DNA of 64,000 bases from Toxoplasma gondii ME49 (GCF_000006565.2 NC_031475.1:4292522-4356521); one strand, 5' to 3'; shown: positions 1 to 13,949, counted from the stretch's first letter. The notes: generated by a model from the letters alone, not told the origin. Translations and numbers: made by a program.

Positions 1-1891
1 TCGTCAATCTGAACCGACGCCCGTTTTAGGTAATACCCTGCGGAACGTAAACGAAATACGGCACGGGCAAACACTGAGAGAGGCCGTCAAGGAAGCTTAA
101 CACTGCCGCAAAAACTCCCCTTTAAGTTTTTGGTTAACTCTGTTGGTGCCGACCAAAATGACTGGTAGTGCTGCAGTACAGCAAACCCTTCGTATTCTAA
201 ATCCACAATGGTTCGAGAAAAGACTGTCTGAAGGGAAGGGATACCTCTTTCTTACCCCGCGGACTTGCAGGCTGTGCGGGAACGCACGGCCTGGGCTGCC
301 CGCATACTAGTGATAATTCCTACAAAAGTCTATTTGCTAGTGCAGCCTACTTGTAGGACTAAATATGCACGATATCACATCCCCGTCTTTCGCAAGCAAT
401 TCACTTTCTGTGCGACCACGAACAAAATCTGAAATTCCGCTCGTGTGTGCGCGGCGACATACGGACCATCAGACACTAGTGAGGTGGAGAGTATTCGACA
501 GGACAAGGGTCAACTAAAAGAACAGTCGCAACGCCTCACCCAGAGAAGCTTCGTGACAACATGTGTAGCTTTAGATTCGCTTCACTGGAGCTTGGTCCAA
601 ATGCCTTCGGCATTCAGCATAACATTCAACAGTGGAGTCGTCGATCAGGGGACAGATTTGCGGCTTGATATAGAAGAAGAGCATTCGTCTTCACCAGATA
701 AATGCCGATTTGCTCTCGTGCGTAAGTCGATGCAAAACATTGTTTATTGGTTTCTGCGTTGGCATTCGAGGAGGCTTCTCGCGTGTCTCCGGCACCTCGG
801 GAGGGCCTACCTACTTTCCAACCCTCGATGAAGCGACTCAGCTTGCAGGTCACGGCAGAAAACGTGGTTCACTGAAACGCAGACGAACCGCAGGAATTTT
901 CTAGAAAACGTCCATTATTGGTGGACTCAGGGCTGTACACGCAGCAGAGCCCGACGCGTGCGGACCCGCCGCCGGCGAAAAACGTTGCCGCAGTGCCACT
1001 GTCGGCTAGGGCCGATTGACCAGCCGTTTGAAGCAGAACACACACCAAGTCACCAGATCCAGTACAAAACAGGACAAGGAACATCAGCCATTGGGTATGT
1101 TCTAAGCAGGTATACATGCACAATACACCCTGCTGATGAGGTCTTAGTAAAAACTTCCGGCCACCTTCGTACTTGGTGTGGGTTTCCTAATGCAATGCCG
1201 TTTCTTCTTGTCTCAGTTGCGGAGACTCTTCGTTCAGCCGCGGATTGCCAGGGGCTGTGCGGTTGTTGGACTGGTGTGGGGGGCTGGCTGCCCTGTGACA
1301 TGACCCAAAGTTTGCCCTGCAGCAGGTCTTTCTTCCAAGATACACATCCCCGTCCGTTCGCATATGGTTCGCTTTTGTGTTTTGATCTTCAGAAGTGCGC
1401 GCTTGTCTCTGTTGGGGCTTGCCAGTAGCCCTTTTTCCATACAGAAAAGGAGACAGGCGCTTCCCGCCGACGCACCGGGACACGCAGGAAGAAACGGTAG
1501 TCACAGAGTTCGTGGCACGAACGGTGCTTGTGTCCGTGCGCTTTTCGATTTCCTTTTCGCTGTCTGCGACTTCGCCTCGTATAGATGGCTCCAACACTAT
1601 CCCATATTTGAATGTTTTTTTCAGATACCGTTCTTCCCCTACAAGACTCGGTCCCGTTTCCCGTCTCTTGTCTCCGGAGACTTGGACGCTACGTGGCATC
1701 GTCAGCCGCATCATCCCGCCTTTGCCCTGTTCGCGGAAGCGCCTAGCTTGTTGCTTTTTTTCGCGTTCTTCCTGTTCTCTGTGTCACTCGTGTAGCCTGA
1801 ATGCCCGGTCTACTCCACTGGGATCCATTTTCTGCATTTCCCCCGCACTCGAGACCGTTTCCGCTGCCTTTTCTTTCTTGGCGATTGTCAC
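1..1891. other. 5' flank of the GlyRS gene; no gene recognised
   Basis: This stretch of about 1.9 kb holds only short overlapping open frames on both strands that show no recognisable domain or splice logic. The last 350 bases are pyrimidine-rich and lead into the GlyRS start. It most likely holds the GlyRS promoter and 5' leader, and perhaps the end of a neighbouring transcript. No tRNA, repeat or mobile element was seen. Confidence 0.5.
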
Positions 1892-4800
1892 ATGCAAGTC
1901 GCACCCTTCCGCAGGGTAGTCCGACTGTCCCTTTTTGGCCTCCAGAGACGTTTCCTTTCCTCGCGAAAAAACGCCATAGTGGCGACCCGCCTCCGACCAC
2001 TCGCTGTTTCTGAACGTTTTGTGCGACAGTTTTCGACTTTTTGCGGTGAAAAAAAGATGACGACCCTCAACGGCGTGACTCCCGCAGACGAGGCTGCGAC
2101 GGAACAACTCGCTGAGCAACTTCGCGAACTCCGAGTCAGAGTGACTCAAAATGCGGAGAAAGTCCGGCTGCTCAAACAGGCAAACGCTCCTGCGGAGGAA
2201 ATCGCCGCAGGTGTAGATACACTCGTGCACCTGCGTGCACAAGTCACCGAACTGGAGAAGCAGTTGGAGAGCACTCGTCCACTGTATTACCAGCTTCGTT
2301 CGCAATGTGAAAACCTCCTTAAGCGCCGCTTCTTCGTTGTTCCTTCGTACGAAATTTATGGAGGAGTCGGCGGGCTGTACGACTTTGGACCGCCAGGTAA
2401 ACAAATGCGCAAGCGGACTGTCGTGCGTTGTGGAGGTCGACACACTGACGAGAAGGGCACGAGAGGAATGGTGGATGCTCTGCACTCACATGGGGAGTGT
2501 TGAGGAGGCTTTCGAAGAATGTGAACAATCCTTTCAAGGTGGATACGAAGAGAGAGAACGTGGTTTTGTGTGGCTATGAAGCAGCGAAACCTAAACTGTG
2601 GAATGGGGAGGCACCGCAGCGCGTATTCCGGCGTCTCACATGACCCGCTTCAGAGTTTTTCATGTCCTCAAGTTCTACCGTATTTTCTTTACCTCCGAAT
2701 TGATTAGTTTTCGGTTTGATATTCTGTACGAAACACTCTGAAGTCGTGGTTGCGGAACTTCATTCCCTCGCTAGACGGTCTCTTCCTCGCTTCTTCCGGT
2801 TCGGGTGTGTGAACGCCACTCGTCTGTTTGTGAACCGGCGTGTCTGTCTACTCTACGTCGTTCCGAGACTGCTGCAAAGAAAGACAGAGGCGGTGAATTT
2901 TCTGTTGGCAGAAGCCGTCGAATAAACAAAACTGGCCACTCCCACGACAGATACGGGATTTTTAGACGTCCGCTGCGCGAAGAACGCCCGGACCAAAGGG
3001 TTCAGCTTGAACACTTGACTTAAATGCCCCTTTCCACTCGTGGACGGTGCTATGATTGTTTGTTGCTTCTCCAGGATGCGCTCTGAAGTCGGCAGTTGAA
3101 CAACTTTGGCGGCAGCACTTTGTCTTGGCGGAGGATATGCTAGAAGTTTCTGGCCCTTGTCTCACTCCCCACATTGTCCTCAAAACCTCAGGTACATGAC
3201 AACTCGGGTTAGTTGCTAGAGGCGAGAGAGATCCCAGCTTCTCCATTCGAGCTCGTCTCTATTCACCCGAAAGCTTTTGTATACGTGTGTGAGCAGTTCT
3301 TCGAGCTTGTGTTCACATCCTGACAGCTGTTTTTTTGTTTGCGTTTGAGGTTGCGCTTCCATTCCCTGCGTTTTTCGCTGGCTTCGCAGACAAATGTCGA
3401 GTCGATGTCTTCAGAATTTTCTGGAAACGCGCGTTGTTTGGGTTGTGTGCTGCGCGTACCCCGTTGCATTTGCGTTTCCCGACTCTCTTCCGTGTCTATG
3501 CAGGTCACGTGGACCGTTTCACGGATTTGATGGTGAAGGACACCGTGACGCAGGACTGTCTGCGCGCGGACAAGTATTTGGAGGAGAAGATTGACGAACG
3601 TCTGAACGCGAAGGAAGGGATTTCGCCAGAAGAGGCGAGTCGTCTCGCTCTGCTTCGTCGCCAGGCGGACGCGCTATCCGCCGCGGAAATGAAGGTGGCG
3701 CTGGAGGAGCTGCAGGTGAAGTCTCCTGCAGGAAATCCGCTTTCGGATCCTTTCCCGTTCAATCTAATGTTTGGTCTGAAGATAGGCCCCAAGGACGAGG
3801 CGGGGGCGGGGGAAGAGCCGGCGACTGGCCGCGGCCAGAAGGCGAGTGCGGCGAGCCGGTCAGCGGAAGGCCGGGGGTATCTTCGACCGGAAACCGCTCA
3901 AGGGATCTTCGTGAATTTCCGCCGCCTTCTCGAGTTCAACGGCGGCCGCATGCCGTTCGCAGCGGCGCAGCTCGGACTCGGATTCCGCAACGAAATCGCA
4001 CCGCGGAACGGCCTGCTACGAGTGCGGGAGTTCCAGATGGGGGAGATCGAGCACTTTGTCCACCCCGACCAGAAGGACCATCCAAAGTTCCACCTGGTCC
4101 GAGACCTGAAGATTCCACTCTTCTCACGGGAAAACCAGCTGACGGACGGGAAGGTGCTGCGGGACGTGACGGTCGGCGAGGCGGTCGCGAAGAAAATCAT
4201 TGACAACGAGACACTGGGGTACTTCCTCGCGCGAACCTATCTGTTCCTGACCCGGTGCGGGATCGCAGACTCTGGACTCCGGTTCCGGCAACACTTGACA
4301 TCTGAAATGGCGCACTACGCCAAGGACTGCTGGGACGCCGAGGTCGAGTGCAGCTACGGCTGGGTGGAGGTCGCAGGCCACGCGGACCGGTCTGCGTTCG
4401 ACTTGACGAGCCACTCGAAAGTCAGCAAAGTGGACCTCGTCGCGTCGCGGAAATTCGACTCGCCGCAAATCGTCGAGTACGTCAAGTACACCCCTAACAA
4501 GGGGCTCTGCGGCAAGACCTTTAAGGACCGGCAGCAGGCGCTCCACGACGCAATAGAAGAAAAGTCCGACGCCGACCGCTTCGAAATCGAAGCTGCGCTC
4601 GCGGCCGAAGGCCGGTACACCTTGACGCTGTGCACGGGGGAGGTTTTCGAGATATCTCGCGAAATGATGAAGTTCGAAAAAACCACGAAAAAAGTCAGCG
4701 AGGAGTCCTTCGTCCCCGCAGTCATCGAGCCGTCGTTCGGCATCGGGCGCATCCTCCACTGTATTATGGAGCACGCGTTCCGGTCCCGCGGAATCGTCGA

Positions 4801-5197
4801 TCAAGAGGAAAGGTGCTACATGGCCTTCCCAGCGATCATTGCACCGACAAAGTGCATCATTCTTCCCATCAGCAGCAACCCCAGCTTCGTCGAACTGCTT
4901 CAGCGCGCGCGAGACGCATGCGTCGCGCGAGGCATCTCGGCCAAAGTTGACGCGTCCACTGCCAGCATCGGAAAACGGTACGCACGAAACGACGAAGTCG
5001 GCACCCCGTTCGCCATCACAGTGGACTTTGAGTCCCTGAAAGACGACACGGTGACCGTGAGGGAACGGGACTCGATGGAACAAATTCGCGTGTCGCTTTC
5101 TGACGCCGTCGACCTGGTCGCGAGGATGAGTCAGGGATCTCTAGACTGGCCAACGGTGAAGAAAACTTACCCTCTCGTTGACGTCAAAGAGAGCTAA
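1892..5197 (+). CDS. Glycyl-tRNA synthetase (class II, eukaryotic dimeric type), 3 exons
   Basis: It charges tRNA-Gly with glycine. Exons: 1892-2396, 3075-3191 and 3504-5197; all junctions are GT-AG and frame-consistent, giving 771 aa. Residues about 68-125 form a WHEP-like helical hairpin (LLKQANAPAEEIAAGVDTL). The catalytic core then follows the GlyRS pattern: LYDFGPPG completed across intron 1 to GCALKSAVEQLW, HFVLAEDMLEV, KTSGHVDRFTD, RPETAQGIF (about residue 336), motif 2 FRNEIAPRNG (about 367) and motif 3 EPSFGIGRIL (about 614). The C-terminal part, about 650-760, is the anticodon-binding domain. Two starts are possible. ATG 1892 adds 55 residues rich in Arg, Ser and Phe that look like an organelle-targeting leader. 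ATG 2057 (MTTLNGV) has an A-rich context and gives 716 aa. A single gene making cytosolic and apicoplast enzyme is plausible but inferred. It ends tail-to-tail with the acyltransferase gene. Confidence 0.95.
2057..2059 (+). promoter_or_regulatory. Alternative internal start codon of GlyRS
   Basis: This in-frame ATG is preceded by a run of A (gaaaaaaag), close to the A-rich start context usual in Toxoplasma. The upstream ATG at 1892 has a weaker tgtcac context. Use of 2057 would remove the 55-residue basic leader and give the cytosolic enzyme. The choice cannot be settled from sequence. Confidence 0.5.
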
Positions 5198-6231
5198 AGA
5201 GAACAACGAAAATAGTGCCGTACACCACCATCCCTGTGGACTGCGGAGCAGATAGCTAAGGTTGGCGAATGCCACGATCCTACGACCCCTAGGGTACTAT
5301 TCCACATCGTTTAAGTTGTGGACATTTTGTTTGAAGTGCTACAGCTCTGGAAAAGCTCACGGGAATGCAAGGGACTGGATGGAGAAACAGCCACAAACGC
5401 CACAGAAAGCGAAGGGAGGAGGGCACAAGGGGGAGGTACCATTTTCCGATGCGTGCAAGTTTCGCCTTCGGAAAAAAATGGTTCTCTTTGCGCAAAACGC
5501 CGAGGAACGCGGCGAGACTTTCGTGATCCGCCCAGCCTGCATTCCGCAGTTGGCGCCAGTCTCGGGGCCAGAAAATTACAATGAAATCGGTTTTGTTCCG
5601 TCTAGTTTCTTGATGTGCACGGTGAGACGCCGCTGCAGGGAAGCCACAACGCGATTGCTTTGTCTCAGCGTGTCAGTCGCCAAGTGAGCCACATTTTCAA
5701 AAAGATCCACGCGGAGCTCAGATGGTAATCCAGATCAGCAGTGGTGACATAATTGTTCGTGTCCAGTTGCGGATGGTGTTAACCTTCAACACGCTGTAGT
5801 AAGCTAAAGACTATCGTGAGGCACGGTAGCATTTGATGGCGGTGCGGTTTCCCGTAGTCTAGGATTCGCTGCACACCGCATTTGGAAAGCCACTGATGCC
5901 TAGCGCGTCAAGGGATGTTTTTCTGACGGTCTCCACACACGATTTCTGTACATGCGAAATTCCTGTTCAAAAAGAGGAGGTTGGGCAGCTACACAAAGGT
6001 GTCGCATGTTATAAAATTCCTTACGAATGAGAAGTGGTTCCTCCCAACATGGCCGGCGGTGTCTTCTCGCCTTTTCATGGGTTCCGTTTGGCCCTCGCTC
6101 GCAGGTGTCGCTACATCTTGATCATGGTATCAATCCCTAGATAGCTCTACCTATCTGTGCCTATGTGCATTATGCGCATCTACGTCTAAGTATACCTGTA
6201 TCTTACTGATCCTATATCCACCTCATCTATC

Positions 6232-6232
6232 A

Positions 6233-6262
<30 letters not shown>
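6232..6262. repeat. (TC)n-(TA)n microsatellite
   Basis: A CT-dinucleotide run passes directly into a TA run of about 8 units, in the convergent intergenic region. It is ordinary simple sequence and likely polymorphic. Confidence 0.9.
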
Positions 6263-6263
<1 letters not shown>

Positions 6264-7228
6264 GAATACTCTCTGCTCCTCTCTTACCTATTATGTGTCT
6301 CTATGCATGTACAAATATGTGCTAAGGGGCGTTACGCGAATCAGTTCTTGCAGACCGGGTGTGAAAAGCAAAGGGGAAGGACCGAGAGAAGGGGAAAATG
6401 TGGCGGCTGGCTCCTGAGGTTTGTCGCCGACATTGAGTGTGTCTGGAGCGCACGATCCAGGTGGAGAGGGGCACCAGAGGAAGTGCTGGAGAAAGGGGAC
6501 GAAGAACTTGGAGAAAAATCGACAGTACGAACAAAGACGAACCCAGGAATAGTAACAAACCACTGCAGAGAAAAGTGTAGACGGACTGCGTGCCTAAGGA
6601 TCAGACCGAAAGAATTCACTACCAGTATTCAGAAACAGGAGACCGCGTTCTTTTGTTCTGGAGATAACGCCGTTTCAGCAAAGACGACTCAGAACACAGT
6701 TGAACCGAATGGAGGCTTTCCCGACAGAATGCAGAAGAAATACAGTCGAAAGCGAGTGAGGCGACGCGCTTCTCTGGAAAAACGCATGCAGTCTCTGGTT
6801 GGCGAGACACAAGTCGGATCCTCAACAGAAGCCTTCTAGGGCTACCAAGAAGCCGGTCGCGCACAAACGAACAGAGAACGCGGAACAGGCAACATACTAT
6901 GTGCCCCTGCACAACGGCAGAATACGTGGATTTTCGTGATGCAAAAAGGCCCTGATACGACGGGAAATCCGCAGAATCAAAAACCTCGATTTTCCCCCCT
7001 CCAGTGGGTGCTGTTACCATTCCTGGTTCCTCTTAATTCTCTTGTTCGTTTTTTCTCTACACACAACCGTCACCCTGCAAGCGGCCAGTGTTCGATTCCA
7101 CCTACGAAGCAACCTTACCGAGTGTCTACTTCCATGCACATCACACGGAAGTAAACATATAAACCCCTGCACAGTTCCACAGAATCATCAATACACACAG
7201 ACACGTGTGACGCCATGCATGGATGTAT

Positions 7229-7229
<1 letters not shown>

Positions 7230-7266
<37 letters not shown>

Positions 7267-7273
7267 GCATATA

Positions 7274-7310
<37 letters not shown>

Positions 7311-7316
7311 GCATAC
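7230..7316. repeat. (AT)n microsatellite, about 87 bases
   Basis: Three blocks of alternating AT are separated by short TTATATGC- and ACAT-type interruptions. It lies downstream of the acyltransferase stop codon, in probable 3' UTR or intergenic DNA. Confidence 0.95.
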
Positions 7317-8063
7317 ATGACATGAGAAATGCCGGCGCAAATAGAGGGAAAGGAAGGTGGCTTTGAAAGGGAAGTATGCATCAAAGGCATGCCGAGAAAG
7401 TGTACGTGCACATCAGAGAATTTCCTCTGCGTTGTTCATGAGGCTCTTCATTTGAAGAGGAGCGAAATCTTCCTTCTTCCGTATCAGACGTTTGATGTCG
7501 GCGACGAGGACTGCCTGAGAAAAAAGAATGCACGCACGGACCGTATGGCGTTTTAGGAAAACCTTGTGGACAATTTGCCAGATCTCAGTTTCCCAATGCT
7601 TTCACTTTTTTGCCTCGGCGCACGCTCTTTCCACAGCCTATCCGCCGAAAAGCCACGCGACAGAGACAAACGCTGACGCGTGACCTCTTGTGTCTTCTCA
7701 GTTTTCATGTAACGGGGAACGCCCCCCTCCCCCGACGCGAATCCACCTGGTACGACTTATTTTCAGCAGGGAAGGCGAGTCACTGTTCACAGACGTTCAA
7801 CTGAGTAAAACGCTGCAAAACCATCAGAAGACATGAAGCTAGCTGGAGCGAGCTGTTCCCCCTGAAAGGCACTGAGGCGCAGGCGCTCCAGTCCCGTCCG
7901 GCAACATGCCTCTGCAGTCGCAGCTTCGGATTTGCATGTCTGAGCGACGTGACAAGATGCAAAGATGCGCGCATGCAGTTTCCAGCTTTGCACACAAGAC
8001 CGGTGACGGCAGTCACCAAGCACTACAGAATGGCAACTGAAGCTGCACCGCGGATGCTGCACA

Positions 8064-11000
8064 TCAACGAGCGGGCGTCGTACGCCTGCAGAGGCGACGT
8101 TTCCTGGTGAGTATGTGCTGCGCGCTGGAGCCATCGAGCGTCTGCAAAGGTGAGTGCATGCAGCCTCCAGGAGGTTACGCAGACGGCACAGCAAGGCACG
8201 AGAGTCTCTGTCGGCGCTCACCTTGGGAAGAATCGAGTACAGTTCCTCCATGAAGGCCGGTGATGTTTGCGGTCCAAGCTTCAACAGGGTCTCTCGAACC
8301 TACACAGACACACGGCGAGCGTCAGAACGCAGAGGACGCCTAGCGAAGTTGCGGGCTCCAGACTCCCTGCGCGGCGGTTGCCGCGAGCGCGCCAGCGGAC
8401 AGAGGATCACCTGCAGCGCATCGCGCTGCGCTCCCGATCGAGCCTAGACGTTCTGCCAAGAAGACACATCGACGAAGCTGGACAGGCAGCCACTTACCGA
8501 AAACTGGAGATTCATTCGCTGAGTGATGAGCTCGCGCTCATTCTCGCGCCAGATGTTCACTTTGCCTACATGCAACAGAAAACGTATTCAGCGCATGCAG
8601 ACATGTTGGGGGAGCTCGAAGAGACTCGGGGTGTCCCTCCACTCGGTGCACGAGAGGCGGGACCGAGCGGGAACGGAAAACTGCCGTCATCGAATCGCCT
8701 GAGGCTCTGCGTGTTGCTGCTGCTCAAAGGCTTCGCTTCTGGACTCGGCCGCGTCGTTCGGGATCGAAAGAGCCTCACCAACGACGACGATGATGAGCGT
8801 ACGCATCTGCCGAATGAGCGGGAGAATTTTCTCCGCTTGACGCATGCTGACTGAAACAGAGAACACACGGAAAACTGGACCCTTTTCTGTGGGAGCCACA
8901 GACACACATTCATCGGAAAACGCCTCCCAAGACCTCGGCAAAAACTCAAAACGGGAGTGAAACAAGGCCTGCCGACTTCTGCACGCCGAGAACGGCGCAT
9001 GCAAAGAAGACACATTCACTCGCCTTCACCTCACAGAGGTACGCAGTACTTCCGGGCGTCGGAGGTTCCTACTTCCATTTTCAGGCGACGAGGGCCAATT
9101 TACAGTGTTTTATCTGATGTTTAAAAGCTTCTGGCGACCGAGCTCAATCATTCGCATAAACTCGAAACGAGCCGTCTACGCTCATTTTCAGCGCAGACTG
9201 GAAACGTTTACCAACGTCCCTAGCCGCGAAGATGGCGGAACAGTATCCTCGTTTTTCACACCCGTTTTTACCGTCGAACAGGATTCTCCCTAGAACAGCA
9301 GCAAACTAGGCTTCGTCTCTCCAGAGCCGTAACGACGGCGTGAGGCACCTGGAAAGCTGCTTTCTCCCGTATCAACAATGTCCCAACCAAGAACCTAGCC
9401 GCACATTGAACGTTGCCAAGAACAAGAGAAACGCGAACCGAAAACTCACAGTAGTAGGCGACAGGAAGGAGACAGATGCAGAGCAGCATCGTCGCGAGAG
9501 TCTCCGCGAGAGTCCTGCAAGTTTTCCCAGATAGCACCGGAGAGAACAGAACGTCCGATTAGAATTCGTCTCAAGAGACTGAACGTGCCAGAGAAAACTG
9601 GTGGAGATTGACAGCTGGCCTCGGCGGATCTCCAAGAAGACAACAGACACAAAAAGAGAAGAACGACTGAGAGAAAAAAAGGGGAAAAGCGGCTGAGAGC
9701 CGTGCAAGTGGTTTGCAGCAAGCAAGCACGACGCCGGTAACCGGAAGAGTGAGATGGACAGAAGAAACGAAGGAGAACGCCACGAGGGAGCAGCGCGAGG
9801 ACCCGACTCTGTCTCGAGCGCGACGCACTTGGACGAACGCTCGCAGAACCTACCCCCCAAGCGAGAAATGAGGAGCATTTTCCCCGTGAAAAAACAGAGG
9901 CCAACCGCGTGTGTTCACCATAGAATCGGTCTCGAGATGTTCCCCTCTGCACCGATACATGTTCCATCGTGAAACGAGACGGGAGCATTCTTCTGTCATG
10001 TCTGTCGTGGCCAGCAAGACTCCCCACACGCCTGTCCCCCTTCCACATCAAGATCGAAGAGAAGAGCTGCGCGTTGAGGTGCAAAGCACCCCTGTGAACA
10101 CACTACGGATGTCTACGTTTTTCTCCACTCTTTTGTTGAAGTAAGATGCATTCCAGACGCGTTCGCGCGCTTGGGTGCTCGTCCGGAAAAGGTCGATTCC
10201 AGCGGCATGTTTGGAACTGCACCGCTTCACGCAATGAATCAGAAGACCGTTCCTCTCATGAGTCTGGACTGCGCTTCTGAAGCTGCTCCTGTATCTGCTT
10301 CTTCGATGGGGGTCTGCGGTGTCCTGATGTTAGCATTATGGACGCCGGAGGGCGTCGTATGCGGCGTCTTGCTCGCGAACCTCTCCCCAGTCTGGTCATT
10401 GACGCCATGCGCAGAGGCGTCTGAGCAGTCCCGGGTGTCGCGCGGCAGTCACAGTGCCAACGCCGAGAAGAGCCTCACCGACGGAAGACGAGACCGAAGA
10501 TTGCTCCGTACACCAAGTTGAAGAGCGGCACACACACCAACAGAACAATCACCTTGTAGCTCGCCACAACGTCCATTCCCTTGACTTTCACGCTGCTGGC
10601 CGCGAGCGCCTGCGCTCGATGTCGCTCCGCAAGAAAGTAGGCAATCACTCGCAGAGGTCCCCAGAGAGGCAGCAGAGGAACGCCCTGAGAGGAGAAAAAG
10701 GTAGAGAGACTTCAAAAGTCAAGAAAGACGGTGGGGAGGGAGCTCTCCGGTGTGCAGCCAAGAGCGACGAAGAGCAGGGAGAGTCCAGGTGACAAAACGA
10801 AGAGAGGATACGCCAGGTCGTCGTGTAGTGCGACAGCGAGGTGTACAGATACAGGGCCAGAACCACACATGGGTGACTCTGATTTCGTGGATCACCCACG
10901 GAACAGAATGAAGACAGCAGCAAAGTGCATGAAGAAAAAGCAGACTGGCACTCGTCGCCAGGTGGCAGCTTTGTGTGTCTCGGAAAAGGCAACCTTTGCA

Positions 11001-13918
11001 GAACTCAGACGAAACGTGCGACAGAGAGAACGGCGTTCTGCAAGATGGATAAAGTCGGGAAGTTGAGACGATAGCAATGACAGAAAGGCTAGAAACACTG
11101 ACTGGCACACACCACTCAAAACCACCTCCGAAGCAAGCACACGAAGTCGATTGCTGTACCGCTGTCGGGACAGCTGAATTTCTGGAAGGCGAAATCCCGA
11201 CTTTTATTAAGGTCTTCGTGCCAGTTCTTAAGTGCACACAAAAGGCACCATTTCTTGAACGCGTCACAGTTGCGCCTCTCGTCGTGAGACACCCCGCGCC
11301 CCAACCTCGCACAGAGAGACACACACACACCCGGAACGCCGGGGAGATATGTTGTGCGTCGAAGTTATCCATCCTGAGTCACGGATAGGCGAGGAGAAGC
11401 CGGATCTGTCACCTCTCGAGAAACCTTCTTTGTCCTTGTCCACTGCTGAGAGAAATGCCTCACCAGACCGATGGCAAAAAGAAGAGCGATCAGTTTCTCT
11501 GCGAAACACAACGAGGCTCCTGCTGTGCTTTGCTTCAACATCCAGACGTCGTGATCTGGAATGCCTGCACGCTGCAGAGCACCCTGGTACTGGGCGAGGT
11601 CCTGACGGAGATTCGAGAGCTCTGAGAAGAGAAACGAGAAAAAGAAACAACGCGTCGAAGGTTCGTCTGTGTGTGAACGACAACAGCAGACAGAGCGACG
11701 AACGACACAAAGCGAAACGACTGCGTCCAGACGCATATGCGCGTATGTGTCTGGATGAGAATCGTCAAGGCAAGTTAGAAGAAGATCAAAGTTTTCTCAA
11801 CATGTTAGTGGAGAAAGACAGGCGACATTTCAATTCTTTACAAAGAAGTGAAGAGTGGCGTCCTTTTGAAAGCCGCGCAAACCATTTTGAGGAATATCAA
11901 ACAAATCCAAAAGGTGCACCGCATCGTGCGTCATGAATATGTCGCGTTCGGGATGGTGAGAACATGCGTTCGCACGGCAACGGCGCATGCATGCGCGTCC
12001 TTCAGACTTGAAAAATTAAGTTATTGAGAACCTCGCCTGGAAAACGGTCGGTCAGCGCTTCATTGTCGCTTCCCGGGCGTTGTGAGTGGAGCCTCACCAG
12101 GTGAGTCTGCGCATCTCCAGAAGAGTTTCGAGAGAAGCTGGTTCAAGTTGAAGAGCTTCTCGGGGGAGAGGCGCAGGCGCTCCGGGGGGTACAGGGACTG
12201 GAGAACACAGAGCGAAGAAAGAGAGAAAAAGAAAAACTACACTCTGAGTCCACCTTCAACGGATGGCCACGAACGAGCGCTGGCTTGTGTTTATGCAGAC
12301 GCCTATGAAGGGAAATGGGTGGACAGAAGAATTGGGAAGGAGATCCGTTTGGCGTGCAAGTGAGAGGAAACAAGAGAGAACGAGAAGAGGAAAAAGACGG
12401 GAGAGCAGGGAAGAGAGACACCTAAGAAAAACCACTCCACTAACGGTACTAAGAAAGACAAGATCGCGTTAGTTCTCGGGGAAACGACTTCCGAATCACC
12501 AATACACATCGACACAAAGAAGTTACCAGGTCCTCCGAACAATGCTGGCACTAAAAAAAAATAGAACACCCTCACTAAGACCACAACCTGCATGCGAGGC
12601 AACGACTTCGACAGTTCACTCACGCAGCAGAGGTGAATCAATGTCATCGTCTCATGGTCTTGTGCCGTGATGATACACGAACGCATTCCCTGAAAAACAA
12701 TGCAACACACGCAACTCCAATACATTTGCGATCCTAACGCAGTCCCTATTTTTCAGCTTTGTGCATGCACATCTCCGATGTATCCACCTTGATCTCTCTT
12801 TCGACATCTATCTATCTATCTATCTATCTATCTATGTATCTATCTATCTAAACATATCTCTCTACCTGTCTTTCTATCTGTCTACTATAGAGACGTGGAG
12901 AGATTTAGATACCCAAAACATGCGTAACGGAGTGTGTTGAAACGTAACGCTTCTTCCTTCTCTCTCCAGAAGGTCGAGCGCGCGCATGCATGTACGTTTC
13001 AACAAAAACGGCAGAACCTGTCTGTGGGCTTCGATTCATTTTGGATCTCCTCGCATTTGTCTCCCACTCTACTGCTGTTTCTCGGTGTAAGGGCGTCTCT
13101 CTCAGTCTCTCTGTTTCTCTCTCTTTTTGTACTTCTTTTTTCCTGATTTTGCGTGCGCACAAGAAGTTCGTCGAAGGGAGCAAAACGTCTTTCTCCGTGA
13201 ACGTGTGCTGCCATAAAAATTTCAACACCGTTCAGAAGAGGTCCGTTAATGTTACTTATCAGTGGACGTGTAAAAACGTTTATGATTTTTCTCTTCTCAT
13301 CCCTACATGTTCGACGTCTGTCAGAATACGCGCTGTCGCTGCGCGTCGGTCCTGCTGATATTCTACCACGGCCTCGCGGGAGATCTGAGAGAAGCAGCGG
13401 AAACAAGGACAGACGCGGGAGAAATAAAAAACCCTAAAACCCACACAGAGACAGCAGGGTCGGGACACAGGAAGGTGGAGAGACACACAGAAGGAAGAAA
13501 AAAAAACGCAGAACAAACCAACAGATGCAGAACGAAAAAGATGGGGAGAGGAGAACAAGACGAAGAGAAAAAAGGTCGAGACACAAATAAACAACCACAG
13601 TGGAACGAAACACAAACAGATGGAGGCAGTGACACACACGCCTCACAGAGAACAAGAAAAGAGAAGCCATTCTCCAAAAGGACCTCTGGCGAACAAACGT
13701 CTACACTCGCTTTCGTGGCTCCAGACACCTCGAACCGCTTGTTCAGAAATGGACAACGCATGCATGCATGTGTGTTACGCACATGTAAAGCGACATTAAC
13801 TGCATGCACATGCAAAGAGAGCTGTACAACCACCCCGTGCATGTATCTTCTCCTCTATGTTAAAACATACACACATGTGAAGAAATACACAGCCGCATCT
13901 TCCCATCTACGTGTTCAC

Positions 13919-13949
<31 letters not shown>

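Larger units (their letters stand above)
5198..8063. other. Convergent intergenic region between GlyRS and the acyltransferase gene
   Basis: These 2.9 kb lie between two stop codons that face each other, so they should carry both 3' UTRs and the polyadenylation sites. Open frames here (for example 6303-6839 on +) have no recognisable domain and no supporting splice signals. Two simple-repeat tracts lie inside, at 6232-6262 and 7230-7316. No RNA gene was recognised. Confidence 0.6.

Noticed and set aside
1187..1714. 175-codon minus-strand frame upstream of GlyRS
   Set aside because: Overlaps several equally long frames on the other strand, has no family resemblance and no splice partner.
4124..5083. 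319-codon minus-strand frame opposite GlyRS exon 3
   Set aside because: The plus frame is a clear GlyRS catalytic and anticodon-binding domain; the antisense frame has no domain and arises from high GC codon use.
6303..6839. 178-codon plus-strand frame in the GlyRS/acyltransferase gap
   Set aside because: No recognisable domain or coding-like neighbours, and it lies between two convergent stops next to microsatellites; probably 3' UTR sequence.
7230..7316. Long AT-rich tracts as possible replication origin or centromere elements
   Set aside because: Each is a short dinucleotide microsatellite of the kind scattered through introns in this window; nothing marks one as special.
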